Below are positions 24,875 to 34,949 of a DNA stretch of 64,000 nt, in pieces. The number at the start of each line of letters is the position of its first letter. The first letter of the stretch is position 1. Source of the DNA: Procambarus clarkii (lineage: Eukaryota > Arthropoda > Malacostraca > Decapoda > Cambaridae). The translations under genes and the position numbers were made by a program. Location: positions 35,736,725 to 35,800,724 of the forward strand of contig NC_091158.1 of assembly GCF_040958095.1 (NCBI RefSeq). Reading direction: 5' to 3'. The notes below the pieces were generated by a model, which made no database searches, was not told the origin of the DNA, and worked only from the letters and a program-made list of their open reading frames with translations.

Positions 24875-25300
24875 GTGTTTGCCAGGGTGCTTAAAGAATG
24901 CAAAGAGGAGCTTTGTGACCCACTGTCAACCATATTTAATAAATCAATAGAGTCAGGCAGAGTGCCAGAGTTTTGGAAAGTTGCTAATGTGATACCAGTT
25001 TTTAAGAAAGGAGATACATCACTAGCGTCTAACTATCGACCAATTAGCCTAACGTCTATTGTGGGAAAGTTACTCGAATCTATAATAGCAAATAAAATTT
25101 GTCTTCATCTTGAAAAACATAAATTAATAATTGAGTCGCAACATGGTTTTATAAATGGCCGTTCATGTTTAACAAATTTGTTATCATTTTATTCTAGCAT
25201 TGTTGAGGCAGTTGATAGTGGTAAGGATTGCGATGTTGTGTACCTTGACTTTAGCAAAGCTTTTGATACAGTGCCACATGAAAGACTGATTAAAAGATAG
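24875..25300 (+). pseudogene. CR1 ORF2, RT fingers and block A
   Basis: The RT region really begins near 24830 (KLKPNKSPGPDEV). Then NVIPVFKKGD, NYRPISLTSIVGKLLE, SQHGFINGRSCLTNLL and VYLDFSKAFDTVPHERL, which carries the first catalytic Asp. The frame stops just after block A. Confidence 0.85.
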
Positions 25301-25780
25301 AGTCTCATGGTATTGGCGGTGCTATATTAAGCTGGATTAGGGCATGGCAATACCAAAGGAAACAGAGAGTTAGTATAAATGGAGTCAAGTCAGAGTGGGA
25401 AAATGTTGTAAGTGGGGTGCCTCAGGGCTCTGTCCTGGGACCTCTGTTGTTTATAATATATATAAATGATTTAGATTCAGGTTTGAGTAGCAACATTTCC
25501 AAATTTGCCGATGATACGAAAATCGGTAAGGAAATAATTCAGAGGAGGACTCACTATCACTTTAAGTTGATCTAGATAGGGTTTTGAAATGGTCGAAGGA
25601 TTGGCAGATGCAGTTTAATGCTGATAAATGTAAAGTTCTGAGGTTAGGTAATGATGATAGGGTTACAAGATACGAGCTAGATGGTGTTGAGATTGCGAAG
25701 TCGAATTGCGAAAGGGATCTGGGAGTTATGATTAGTAAGAATTTAAAACAAAAGAATCAATTGCTTAAATGTCCGTAATA
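25301..25780 (+). pseudogene. CR1 ORF2, RT palm remainder
   Basis: Blocks B to E are spread over short frames: VPQGSVLGPLLF near 25415-25450, KFADDTKIG near 25500-25530 (catalytic FADD) and DWQMQFNADKCKVLRLG (25600-25650). At least two frame changes fall here, so this copy makes no working RT. Confidence 0.8.
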
Positions 25781-25836
25781 AGGCAAATCGGACACTTGGA
25801 TTTATTAATCGCAGCGTTAGTAACAAGACACCTGGT

Positions 25837-26384
25837 GTGGTTCTCAAGCTATATCTTGCTCTAGTTAGGCCCCATTTAGATTATGCAGTTCAGTTTTGGT
25901 CGCCATATTATAGAATGGATATAAATTCACTTGAACGTGTCCAGCATAGGATGACTAAGTTAATTCCCCAAATTATAAATCTTTCATATGAAGAAAGATT
26001 AACAAAGCTTAAGTTGCATTCACTGGAAAGGCAAAGAATTAGGGGTGACATGATAGAGGTTTACAAGTGGGTGAATGGACATAACAAAGGGGATATTAAT
26101 AAGGTATTAAAAGTATCAACACAAGACAGAACACGAAACAATGGGTATAAATTGGATAAGTTTAGATTTAGGAAAGACTTGGGTAAATACTGGTTCAGTA
26201 ACAGGGGTGTTGATTTGTGGAACCAATTGCCACATAACATTGTGGAGGTGGGGTCCCTCGATTGTTTCAAGCATGGGTTGGACATGTATATGAGTGGGAT
26301 TTGGGTGGTTATAAATAGGAGCTGCCTCGTATGGGCCAACAGGCCTTCTGCAGTTGCCTTTGTTCGTATGTTCTTATGTTCTTA
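25837..26384 (+). pseudogene. CR1 ORF2 C-terminal domain
   Basis: 182-residue frame. LYLALVRPHLDYAVQFWSPY is the thumb-side block after RT in CR1/jockey-type LINEs, then LERVQHRMTKLI, RGDMIEVYKW and FSNRGVDLWNQLP near the end. The last residues are translated 3' untranslated sequence. The 8-bp terminal repeats close the element. Confidence 0.85.
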
Positions 26385-26919
26385 ACGTCTACAATATTAT
26401 TCAGTCTAACATCCCAACCCATTCTCACACAAGACAGCACATATCTGACTTAATGCTTAAAGTCAATATGTTGAATGTGATTTAGTACATATGTGATATA
26501 TTTCCAGTTACCTTTTTTACCAAGGCCCAAACTCTTCCTCACGAACCAATTTACGTCTCACAGCACCCGTCCATCAACGTAGATAGCATAATAGTCGCGA
26601 TTGGTTCAATTATAATAAAAATTGTAGTTTTCAGGTCCCACATGGGTTGTGAAATTTACCTTCTATTGTCCATGCTCTTAGAATATTACAGATCAGCTAC
26701 ATCCTATTGAAGGCTCGTAGTTTTGTTTTGAGAAATATTAGTTGTTCTTAGTAAATTATAATAAGCACTATAAATTATTACATAGAATAACAGTGCTTCA
26801 CCAATCAATTTTATATACACCATAGTTTGCGCTTTAAAAATCTTTAAAGAATGTTTTGTAGGAACACTAACAGAAAACGATGTTATGTTGGAATGTGTAT
26901 GGTGTAAACTACTGCAAAC
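26385..26919. other. AT-rich stretch, nothing recognised
   Basis: Unique-looking AT-rich sequence between the CR1 3' end and a minisatellite. I see no gene, RNA or repeat that I can support. Confidence 0.6.
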
Positions 26920-27690
26920 AGGATGGTATGGTCTCTACTATACCAATTATAGGATGGGTATAGGGTCCACTACCACCTGTTAGGTGGGTAAGGGGTCCAA
27001 TACCACCCGCAGGATGGGTATGGGGGTCACATCCATCCACAGGATGTGTATGGCGTCCACTACCACCGATAGGATGGGTATGGGGCTTCAATCACCCACA
27101 GAATAAGTAAGGGGTCCAATAACACCCACTGGATGTGTAAGGCGTCCATTGCCGCCCACAGGGTGAGTATAGGGTTCAGTATCGCCCACAGGATTAGTAT
27201 ATAGGGTCCACTGCCGCCCACAGGGTCGGTAAAGGGTCCACTACCGCCCAAAGGGTTGGTAGGGGGCCAACTGCCGCCCACAGGGTCGGTAGGGGTTCAC
27301 TACCGCCCACAGGGTCGGTATGGGGTCCACTGCCACCCACAGGGTCGGTATGGAGTCCACTGCCACCCACAGGGTCGGTATGGAGTCCACTGCCACCCAC
27401 AGGGTCGGTATGAGGTCTACTACCGCCCACAGGGTCGGTAGGGCGTCCACTACCGTCCACAGGGTCGGTAGGGGTCCACTACCGCCCACAGGGTTAGTAG
27501 GGGGGTCCACTACCGCCCACAGGGTCGGTAGGGGGTCCACTGCGTCCCACAGGGTCGCTATGAAGTCAACTACCGCCCATAGTGTTTGTATAGTGTCCAC
27601 TACCACCCATAGTGTTATTATGGGGTCCACTACCCTTCATAGTGTTGGTATGGGGGTCCATTACTACCCACAGGGTGTGTCTGGGGTCTA
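26920..27690. repeat. 30-bp minisatellite
   Basis: About 25 copies based on CCCACAGGGTCGGTA plus a GGGTCCACTACCG half. The centre (27280-27520) is the most regular and the edges are more decayed. The period divides by three, so long frames on both strands read repeats such as HTDPVGGSG; I do not call these genes. Confidence 0.92.
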
Positions 27691-27785
27691 TTTTTTTCTG
27701 TATAGCAGAGGTGGCAATACTGCTTTTCCAATCTCATTTGTTGTTCAATGTAAAATATTTGTTGCTCTACTTACAATAATTTAAA

Positions 27786-27964
<179 letters not shown>

Positions 27965-27984
27965 TATATTTTGGTAGCAGTCTT

Positions 27985-28115
27985 TCCTGTAGACATATAT
28001 TATTAAATATGACCGAAAAAGTAAGATTAATAATTCTAACACGAATTTCCTCAATCTTTCGTACATTACGCTTCACTGTTGGAGGTAAATCAAAAATCAA
28101 TTCTCCAAAATTCAT
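27985..28115 (-). pseudogene. PLE reading-frame start (fragment A)
   Basis: Begins MNFGELIFDLPPT, 10 nt downstream of the hammerhead-like fold, and runs about 43 residues before passing into (TA)n, which reads as IYIY. The start is chosen by similarity to the other PLE at 48015 ([13 protein letters not shown]): both share F-G-E-L and a following basic helix. Fossil fragment of the N-terminus. Confidence 0.7.
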
Positions 28116-28125
28116 TTTTATTTCT

Positions 28126-28178
28126 AGTCTGACGCGACACGGGCGCGTTTCGTAAAACTTATTACATTTTCAAAGACT
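28126..28178 (-). ncRNA. Candidate hammerhead ribozyme, PLE fragment A
   Basis: Read on the minus strand. Helix I is AGUCU (28178-28174) with AGACU (28130-28126). The core is UUGAAAA where the consensus is CUGANGA. Helix II is GUAA/UUAC after one extra U. Then comes GAAA. Helix III is ACGCG/CGCGU with loop CCCGUGU, and the cleavage-site residue C follows. All three helices close exactly around the core. PLEs are known to carry hammerheads in their terminal repeats. Oddity: U at position 3 and A at 8 replace the usual C-G pair. Activity is unproven. Confidence 0.65.
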
Positions 28179-28280
28179 TTAGTTCACAAATACACAACTG
28201 ATTAGAACTTACGTATCTCCGATTTTATATCTACATTTGAGTGAGGTGGGAGGGGTGATGTGGCATTAACACATGACAGA

Positions 28281-28345
28281 ACAAGAGGGGATATTAATAG
28301 GGTATTAAAAGTATCAACACAAGACAGAACACAAACAATGGGTAT
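28281..28345 (+). mobile_element. CR1 fragment inside the PLE terminal region
   Basis: About 62 bp closely match 26083-26150 of the CR1 LINE, including GGTATTAAAAGTATCAACAC. It sits between the PLE endonuclease and the hammerhead region, on the strand opposite to the PLE. Too short to be a normal CR1 insertion because the 3' end is missing; it is probably a patch acquired by template switching or repair. Confidence 0.75.
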
Positions 28346-28369
28346 TGAATAGAAGTGTTTGTAGAAAGC

Positions 28370-28765
28370 CTATTGGTCCATATTTCTTGATGCTTCTATA
28401 TTGGAGCGGAGTCTTGAGGTGGGTAGAATATAGTTGTGCAATAATTGGCTGTTGATTGCTGGTGTTGACTTCTTGATGTGTAGTGCCTCGCAAACGTCAA
28501 GCCGCCTGCTATCGCTGTATCTATCGATGATTTCTGTGTTGTTTACTAGGATTTCTCTGGCGATGGTTTGGTTGTGGGAAGAGATTATATGTTCCTTAAT
28601 GGAGCCCTGTTGCTTATGCATCGTTAAACGCCTAGAAAGAGATGTTGTTGTCTTGCCTATATACTGGGTTTTTTGGAGCTTACAGTCCCCAAGTGGGCAT
28701 TTGAAGGCATAGACGACGTTAGTCTCTTTTAAAGCGTTCTGTTTTGTGTCTGGAGAGTTTCTCAT
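28370..28765 (-). pseudogene. PLE GIY-YIG endonuclease C-terminal region
   Basis: 131 residues. VVYAFKCPLGDC followed by TQYIGKTTTSLSRRL matches the GIY-YIG nuclease of PLEs, with the extra cysteine pair typical of this family. HIISSHNQ follows. This domain cleaves target DNA for insertion. Homologous sequence extends upstream (toward 28841) in the same direction. Fossil fragment; the catalytic RT is missing. Confidence 0.85.
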
Positions 28766-28841
28766 GAGAAGGCTGGCCGTTTTTCTGGTTTTATAGTAAA
28801 TCGTCAGTTGTATCCTCTGATTTTTGTCTGTAGGGATATTT

Positions 28842-31800
28842 AGTAGGCATCCTTCAGTCTCGGGAGACTATGGAGTTGCGCCCTAGTTGTCAATCCTGGT
28901 GCAGCGTCTGGTATGACTGATGAGGCCAATCCGAGAGTGGCAGTCCATCCCACACCGAGCACAAACGAAGTCCGATTCTGGTCTGTCTTCCTGGTTACCG
29001 GCTTTCCTTCTCTGTCTCTTTGCCTCCGATTCCTTGGCAAGTGACTCCTCGAACTTGGAGAGACCTCGTTGAACAGACTGCCTCCAGGCTGAACGGTCTG
29101 CAGCCAGTGTCTCCCATATAGCAAGATCGACGTCCATGGCTTTCAGGTCCCTTTTGCATACGTCTTTGTACCGTAGCTGGGGCTTGCCTACTGGACGCTT
29201 TCCCTGCCTCAGCTCTCCATACAGGAGATCCTTGGGGATCCTGCCGTCGCCCATTCGCACAACGTGCCCGAGCCAGCGCATTCGTCTCTGTTTCAGCATT
29301 GTGTACATGCTGGTGATTCTTGCTCTCCCCAAGACGTTGTTGTTTGTCACCTTGTCCTGCCAGGTGATGTCCAAGATGTGTCTAAGGCAGCGCATGTGGT
29401 AGGCATTCAGCCGTCTTTCCTGACGGGCACGGAGTGTCCAAGACTCACTGCCATAAAGGAGAGTGCTCAGGACACAGGATCTGTAAACCTGAATCTTAGT
29501 ATACTCAGTCAGCCTATTGTTGGCCCACACTCTCTTTGTCAGTTTGGACATGGTAGTAGATGCCTTACCGATGCGTTTGTTTAGCTCCGTATCAAGAGAG
29601 AGGGAGTCAGAGATTGTGGAGCCCAGGTACACGAAGTCGTGAACAACTTCCAGTTTGGAATCAGAGATGCCGATGTCAGGTGGGGAGTCCACTCCTTGTC
29701 CCATGACTTGTGTTTTCTTCAGACTGATGGTGAGTCCGAAAGCCTGAGAGGCCTCGCTGAAGCGGGTTATGAGCCGTTGGAGGTCTTCAGCTGAGTGGGC
29801 AGTGACTGCTGCGTCGTCGGCAAAGAGGAAGTCGCGCAGACACCTCAGCCGAACCTTTGTCTTGGCTCTCAGCCTGGCGAGGTTAAAGAGCTTCCCATCC
29901 GACCTGGTCCGGAGGTAAATGCCTTCCGTGACAGATCCGGAGGCGTGCCGCAGCATAACTGCGAAGAAAATCCCGAATAGGGTTGGAGCCAGTACGCAGC
30001 CCTGCTTTACTCCACTTCGGATGTCAAAGGCGCCTGATGTTAGGCCATCAAAGACCACGGTGCCCCTCATGTTCTCATGGAAAGATCTGATGATGCTGAG
30101 GAGCCTGGGTGGGCATCCGATCTTGGGGAGGATCTTGAACAGGCCATCCCTGCTGACGAGGTCGAAGGCCTTCGTCAGGTCTATGAAGGCTACAAAGAGT
30201 GGCTGCTTCTGTTCCCTGCATTTCTCCTGCAGTTGTCTGAGGGAAAAGACCATGTCGATGGTGGACCTGCCAGCTCTGAATCCACATTGTGATTCTGGAT
30301 AAACTCTCTCTGCAAGTACTTGGAGCCTCTTCAATGCGACTCGAGCAAACAGCTTTCCGACAATACTGAGGAGGGAGATTCCACGGTAGTTGTTGCAGTC
30401 GCCCCTGTCACCTTTATTCTTATACAGTGTGACGATGTTGGCATCCCTCATGTCCTGTGGCACCTCTCCTTCTTCCCAACAGAGGCAGAGAATTTCGTGC
30501 AGCTCCATGAGCAGGCTACCTCTGCAGCACTTCAAGGTCTCAGCAGGAATGCCATCTTTGCCAGGAGCTTTACCAGAAGCAAGGGAGTCTAGGGCATCGC
30601 TGAGTTCTTCCAGGGTCGGTTCACTGTCGAGCTCCATTAACACAGGCAGACACTCAATGGCGCTCAGGGCATCTTCGGTGACCACATTTTCCCTGACGTA
30701 TAGCTCAGAGTAGTGCTCGACCCAGCGCTTCAGCTGCAGTGTCTGGTCCTGAATCACCTCGCCAGTGGCAGATTTCAGAGGAGCGGTCTTCCTCTGGATT
30801 GGGCCAAGGGCCTGCTTGATGCCGTCATACATTCCCCTTACATTGCCTGTATCCGCTGCAGTCTGTATCTGGGAGCAGAGCTGGAGCCAATAGTTGTTGG
30901 CACATCGCCTGGCGCTCTGCTGCACTTTGCAGCGGACGGCCCGAAGGATCTGTAAGTTGCGCCGACTTGGGCAGGCTTTGTAGGCTGCCAAGGCGTTTCT
31001 CTTCTCTTCGATTACAGGTGTCATCTCTTCCGAGTGAGCCTCGAACCAGTCTGCCGACCTGCTGGTCTTCTTGCCAAAGGTGGAAATGGCAGCGTTGAAC
31101 ACAGCGTCTCTGAAGTGCTCCCATCTTTTACAGGCAGTGACCCCAGCTGGGCCAGGAAGAGCTTCCTCGAGCACGTGTGCAAAATCTTCCACCTTGTCCT
31201 GGTTGCGGGTCTTGGTGGTGTCGATGCGAGGTCTGCCCGCCTTTTTCGAGTGATGAATCTTCTTTGGTTGCATCTTGACCCTGCTACATACCAGGGAGTG
31301 GTCGGTGTCACAGACAGCACTCTGGTAGCTACGCGTAATCTTGACGCTGGGTAGACTTGCACGCCTGGTAAGAATCAGGTCAAGCTGGTGCCAGTGCTTG
31401 GATCTGGGGTGTCTCCAAGATACTCGGTGTTGAGGCTTTGTGCCGAAGAACGTGTTGGTGACACAAAGACCATGAAGGCAGCAGAGTTCTAGCAGACGTT
31501 GCCCGTTCTCATTCATCCTTCCTATGCCGAATTGACCCAGGCAAGTGGGCCAAATGTTGTGCTCGGCACCCACTCTGGCGTTGAAGTCGCCGAGGATGAA
31601 CAGTGGCTCCTTTACAGGGATTCTCGCTATGACTCTGTTGAGGTCATCGTAGAATTTTTCCTTTGCCTCTGCTGGAGAAGTCAGGGTTGGTGCATATGCA
31701 CTAATTACATTGACTGGTCCTGTTTGGGAGTACAGTTGCAGAGACAGAATTCGTTCGGTTTCCCCCATCGGTGGCATAATGTGTCCCAACAGTGCATTCC

Positions 31801-32385
31801 TGACGGCAAATCCCACACCATGTTCTCTGGTCTCATCTGGAGGTTTTCCTTGCCAGAAGAAAGAGAAGGTCCTCTCTCTCACAGATCCTGATCCTGGGAG
31901 CCTGGTCTCTTGGAGAGCAACAATATCCATCTGCAGCTTGCTCAGCTCCCTATCGATGATTGCTGTTTTTCGGGCGTCATTGATTTCTTGCAGGTCGTCA
32001 GAGAAACCTGGTGTCAGTGTCCTGACGTTCCATGTGCCCAGCTTTAGGGCAGTTGATATTTTCTTCTTTGGTTTGGTATTGCTTGGGTGCAAAGTTGTCG
32101 GGCCGCTTGTCAGTTTTTCACCCTAAACCCCACGCACCCCAGTGAGGTTAACGGACCGTGGCGAGGCAACACCTTATTGGCTGGGGTTTGCCCAGCTTGA
32201 GGCGGGCGGTAGCTGCCCAGTGGGGCGCGATGACCCCTCCCACCGTCGGAAGCAACCCCTGGCGTCACACTCTTCGCCAATCGAGCAGAAGACTTAAAAC
32301 CGGTACACTGTCGCTTCCCGTGTTGGTTCGACGCTGTGAGGCGAAGCTGGAGTGTCCTCTCCAGGGCGCAAAGCCTGGGTAGGTA
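28842..32385 (-). mobile_element. LINE with intact EN-RT frame
   Basis: Minus-strand non-LTR retrotransposon. The 5' part (32385-32093) is GC-rich and untranslated. One uninterrupted frame follows (32092-28883), then a short 3' end with GAGACTGAAGGATGCC near 28860-28845 and no long poly-A. It abuts PLE fragment A on the 3' side. A target-site duplication was not evident. The absence of breaks suggests a recent insertion. The clade is uncertain (RTE- or I/Nimb-like). Confidence 0.85.
28883..32092 (-). CDS. LINE endonuclease-reverse transcriptase, 1069 residues
   Basis: Single intact frame. AP endonuclease: GTWNVRTL (N22), LQETRLPG (E62), LGDFNARVG (D169, N171), DTDHSL (D264, H265). RT, roughly residues 480-800: NYRGISLLSIVGKLF, QCGFRAGRSTIDMVF, AFIDLTKAFD (block A), SGVKQGCVLAPTLF (block B'), FLFADDAAV (block C, about residue 757). 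After RT comes MRCLRHILDI and MRWLGHVVRMGDGRIPKDLL. A C-terminal zinc finger (CARCGMDCHSRIGLISHTRR plus C) follows. Such proteins nick DNA and copy element RNA at the nick. The first ATG of the frame was used; no ORF1 was seen. Similar frames in animal genomes are sometimes misannotated as craniofacial development protein 2. Confidence 0.92.
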   Translation of the reverse strand: MHPSNTKPKKKISTALKLGTWNVRTLTPGFSDDLQEINDARKTAIIDRELSKLQMDIVALQETRLPGSGSVRERTFSFFWQGKPPDETREHGVGFAVRNALLGHIMPPMGETERILSLQLYSQTGPVNVISAYAPTLTSPAEAKEKFYDDLNRVIARIPVKEPLFILGDFNARVGAEHNIWPTCLGQFGIGRMNENGQRLLELCCLHGLCVTNTFFGTKPQHRVSWRHPRSKHWHQLDLILTRRASLPSVKITRSYQSAVCDTDHSLVCSRVKMQPKKIHHSKKAGRPRIDTTKTRNQDKVEDFAHVLEEALPGPAGVTACKRWEHFRDAVFNAAISTFGKKTSRSADWFEAHSEEMTPVIEEKRNALAAYKACPSRRNLQILRAVRCKVQQSARRCANNYWLQLCSQIQTAADTGNVRGMYDGIKQALGPIQRKTAPLKSATGEVIQDQTLQLKRWVEHYSELYVRENVVTEDALSAIECLPVLMELDSEPTLEELSDALDSLASGKAPGKDGIPAETLKCCRGSLLMELHEILCLCWEEGEVPQDMRDANIVTLYKNKGDRGDCNNYRGISLLSIVGKLFARVALKRLQVLAERVYPESQCGFRAGRSTIDMVFSLRQLQEKCREQKQPLFVAFIDLTKAFDLVSRDGLFKILPKIGCPPRLLSIIRSFHENMRGTVVFDGLTSGAFDIRSGVKQGCVLAPTLFGIFFAVMLRHASGSVTEGIYLRTRSDGKLFNLARLRAKTKVRLRCLRDFLFADDAAVTAHSAEDLQRLITRFSEASQAFGLTISLKKTQVMGQGVDSPPDIGISDSKLEVVHDFVYLGSTISDSLSLDTELNKRIGKASTTMSKLTKRVWANNRLTEYTKIQVYRSCVLSTLLYGSESWTLRARQERRLNAYHMRCLRHILDITWQDKVTNNNVLGRARITSMYTMLKQRRMRWLGHVVRMGDGRIPKDLLYGELRQGKRPVGKPQLRYKDVCKRDLKAMDVDLAIWETLAADRSAWRQSVQRGLSKFEESLAKESEAKRQRRKAGNQEDRPESDFVCARCGMDCHSRIGLISHTRRCTRIDN

Positions 32386-32411
32386 CAGTCTGTACACCCA
32401 CGTACAGACTG
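32386..32411. repeat. 10-bp inverted repeat at the LINE/PLE junction
   Basis: CAGTCTGTAC and GTACAGACTG pair perfectly around a 6-nt loop (32396-32401). It lies exactly where LINE 5' sequence gives way to PLE coding sequence, so one arm may have been copied during insertion. Confidence 0.75.
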
Positions 32412-33351
32412 GCGAAGCGACTCAACGGCCTGCTGACTCCTTATGTTCCTTGCGCCTTCAGCCTGAAGTCTCCAAAGGAATTTGTTGACTTACTGCGGGG
32501 CAAACGGGCCACAGGGATAAGAGCCTCGTTGGACGTAGAATCGCTGTTTACCAACGTACCTGTGGACGAGACAATCGGAATGATAGCCGACAGAGTGTAT
32601 CGTGATCCAGCCTGTACTCCTCTTGACATGCCAGAAAATATTCTGAGGAAACTACTCCAAGCTTGTACTAAAGAGGCACCCTTCTTGAGCCCGGATGGGC
32701 ACATGTATAAGCAAGTAGATGGGGTCGCCATGGATTCTCCCCTAGGTGTCCTGTTTGCAAACTTCTACATGGGTACCATCGAGCAAAAAGTCTTAGTCGA
32801 CATGAACTTGAAACCGGCCATATACTGCAGGTATGTTGACGACATTTTTACACAGGTACCTGATGTCAGACATCTGCAGGAGCTGAAGGAGGTATTTGAG
32901 CAGAGTTCCGTGCTGCGTTTCACTTACAAAGATGGAAAAGGATGGGAAGCTGCCCTTTCTAGATGTAACAGTCATGGAAAAGGGCGGAGGTTTCCACACT
33001 GCAGTCTACACTAAGGAAACAAACATAGGAATGTGCCTAAATGCCAACAGCGACTGCCCTGACAGGTACAAGAGGAGTGTTGTTAACGCATATGTCGACC
33101 GTGCTCTCAGCCACAGCTCAGAATGGAAGCAAGTCGACGAAGAACTCTGTAGGGTAAGGCAGGTCCAAGTCAATAACGGCTTCTCCAATGGTTTCATCGA
33201 AGACATCATAAGGAGGAAAGTGAAACGCCATGCAACCTCTGAAGAGACAACTAACAACACCTATACCCCCTATTAGACTATTTTACAGGAACTTCTTTTC
33301 CACAGCTCATAAAACGGAGGAAAGGGTCCTGAAAGATATTGTTAATAGAAA
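32396..33351 (+). pseudogene. Penelope-like element fragment B, reverse transcriptase
   Basis: PLE fossil, plus strand. The visible RT blocks are YRLAKRLNGLLTPYVP, ASLDVESLFTNVPVD (block A), YKQVDGVAMDSPLG (block B) and YCRYVDDIF (catalytic YVDD), followed by post-RT sequence such as RYKRSVVNAYVDRALSHSSE. Coding is spread over more than one frame, so it looks broken. It enters the 500-N gap before any nuclease domain. It is similar to, but distinct from, the PLE at 46017-48094. Confidence 0.88.
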
Positions 33352-33851
33352 NNNNNNNNNNNNNNNNNNNNNNNNNNNNNNNNNNNNNNNNNNNNNNNNN
33401 NNNNNNNNNNNNNNNNNNNNNNNNNNNNNNNNNNNNNNNNNNNNNNNNNNNNNNNNNNNNNNNNNNNNNNNNNNNNNNNNNNNNNNNNNNNNNNNNNNNN
33501 NNNNNNNNNNNNNNNNNNNNNNNNNNNNNNNNNNNNNNNNNNNNNNNNNNNNNNNNNNNNNNNNNNNNNNNNNNNNNNNNNNNNNNNNNNNNNNNNNNNN
33601 NNNNNNNNNNNNNNNNNNNNNNNNNNNNNNNNNNNNNNNNNNNNNNNNNNNNNNNNNNNNNNNNNNNNNNNNNNNNNNNNNNNNNNNNNNNNNNNNNNNN
33701 NNNNNNNNNNNNNNNNNNNNNNNNNNNNNNNNNNNNNNNNNNNNNNNNNNNNNNNNNNNNNNNNNNNNNNNNNNNNNNNNNNNNNNNNNNNNNNNNNNNN
33801 NNNNNNNNNNNNNNNNNNNNNNNNNNNNNNNNNNNNNNNNNNNNNNNNNNN
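33352..33851. other. Assembly gap (500 N)
   Basis: Exactly 500 unknown bases, a conventional scaffold-gap size, so the true distance is unknown. Sequence on the right does not continue the PLE recognisably. Confidence 0.99.
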
Positions 33852-34049
33852 TGGTCATCTTATATCTTCAGCCCCGTTATTGTGACTCATCGTCAGCAAA
33901 ATTTTTAATTCTTGTTCAGTAAGTGATTCAAGGAAAATTCATATTAAACTGCTGAATAAATTATATAATTTTATTATTGTAGTTATCCACTATAGCAACT
34001 GTATTGTTATTGTTTTATGGTTATCTGACAGACTGTAATATTTTGGAAA
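33852..34049. other. AT-rich stretch, nothing recognised
   Basis: About 200 bp between the gap and a minisatellite, with no feature I can support. Confidence 0.6.
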
Positions 34050-34690
34050 TATGAGGACAGACTAAGAGTTGGGGTATGATGGCAGACTAAGAGTTGGGGT
34101 ATGAGGACAGACTAAGAGTTGGGGTATGATGGCAGACTAAGAGTTGGGGTATGAGGATAGACTAAGAGTTGGGGTATGATGGCAGACTAAGAGTTGGGGT
34201 ATGAGGATAGACTAAGAGTTGGGGTATGATGGCAGACTAAGAGTTGGGGTATGAGGACAGACTAAGAGTTGGGGTATGATGGCAGACTAAGAGTTGGGGT
34301 ATGAGGATAGACTAAGAGTTGGGGTATGATGGCAGACTAAGAGTTGGGGTATGAGGACAGACTAAGAGTTGGGGTATGATGGCAGACTAAGAGTTGGGGT
34401 ATGATGGCAGACTTAAGAGTTGGGGTATGATGGCAGACTAAGAGTTGGGGTATGATGGCAGACTAAGAGTTGGGGTATGAGGACAGACTAAGAGTTGGGG
34501 TATGAGGACAGACTAAGAGTTGGGGTATGATGGCAGACTAAGAGTTGGGGTATGATGGCAGACTAAGAGCTGGGGTATGATGGCAGACTAAGAGTTGGGG
34601 TATGATGGCAAACTAAGAGTTGGGGTATGATGGCAGACTAAGAGCTGGGGTATGATGGCAGACTAAGAGTTGGGGTATGATGGCAGACTC
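34050..34690. repeat. 25-bp minisatellite
   Basis: About 25 copies of GACTAAGAGTTGGGGTATGA plus TGGCA or GGACA. In the first half the two versions alternate, giving a 50-bp higher-order period; the second half is mostly the TGGCA form. The last copies carry small variants such as GAGCTGGGG. Confidence 0.95.
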
Positions 34691-34905
34691 TAGGGTAACA
34701 GAAAGGGAAAGAGAAGGGGGGAATGGGTAAGAGAAGGGGAAGATGGGAGGGGTAAGAGAAGGTAGGGGAAGAGGAGGGGGGGGGGGGGACGGAGAGAGGT
34801 AAGAGAAAGAAGAGGAAGAAGGGAAGTGTAAGAGAAGGAAGGGGAAGAGGAGGGGGAAGCGGGGAGGGGTAAGTGAAGAATGAAGGGGAATAGCAGGGGG
34901 AGGGG
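34691..34905. repeat. Purine-rich low-complexity block
   Basis: GGGTAAGAGAAGGGG-type sequence with a 10-bp G run near 34788. It is the strand complement in kind of the pyrimidine-rich block at 40455-40830. Confidence 0.85.
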
Positions 34906-34949
34906 GTCACTACGCGCGGGTATAAACACTTTTTTTGCCCACCACGGTG

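Larger units (their letters stand above)
22386..26384 (+). mobile_element. CR1-like LINE, broken
   Basis: Plus-strand non-LTR retrotransposon with ORF1 (SGNH esterase type), ORF2 apurinic endonuclease and reverse transcriptase. The 3' end is a run of 8-bp repeats (TATGTTCT type, 26362-26384), a hallmark of the CR1 clade. ORF1 has one frame change and ORF2 several. It seems to have landed in the Helitron fragment, whose helicase stops at its 5' edge. A sub-fragment of this family also lies at 28281-28345. Confidence 0.88.

Noticed and set aside
27320-27784. 154-residue frame over the 30-bp minisatellite
   Set aside because: Period divisible by three; the repeat simply lacks stops.
28883-32092. 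Host craniofacial development protein 2-like gene
   Set aside because: The endonuclease motif set is followed by a full reverse transcriptase, so it is a LINE, not a host gene.
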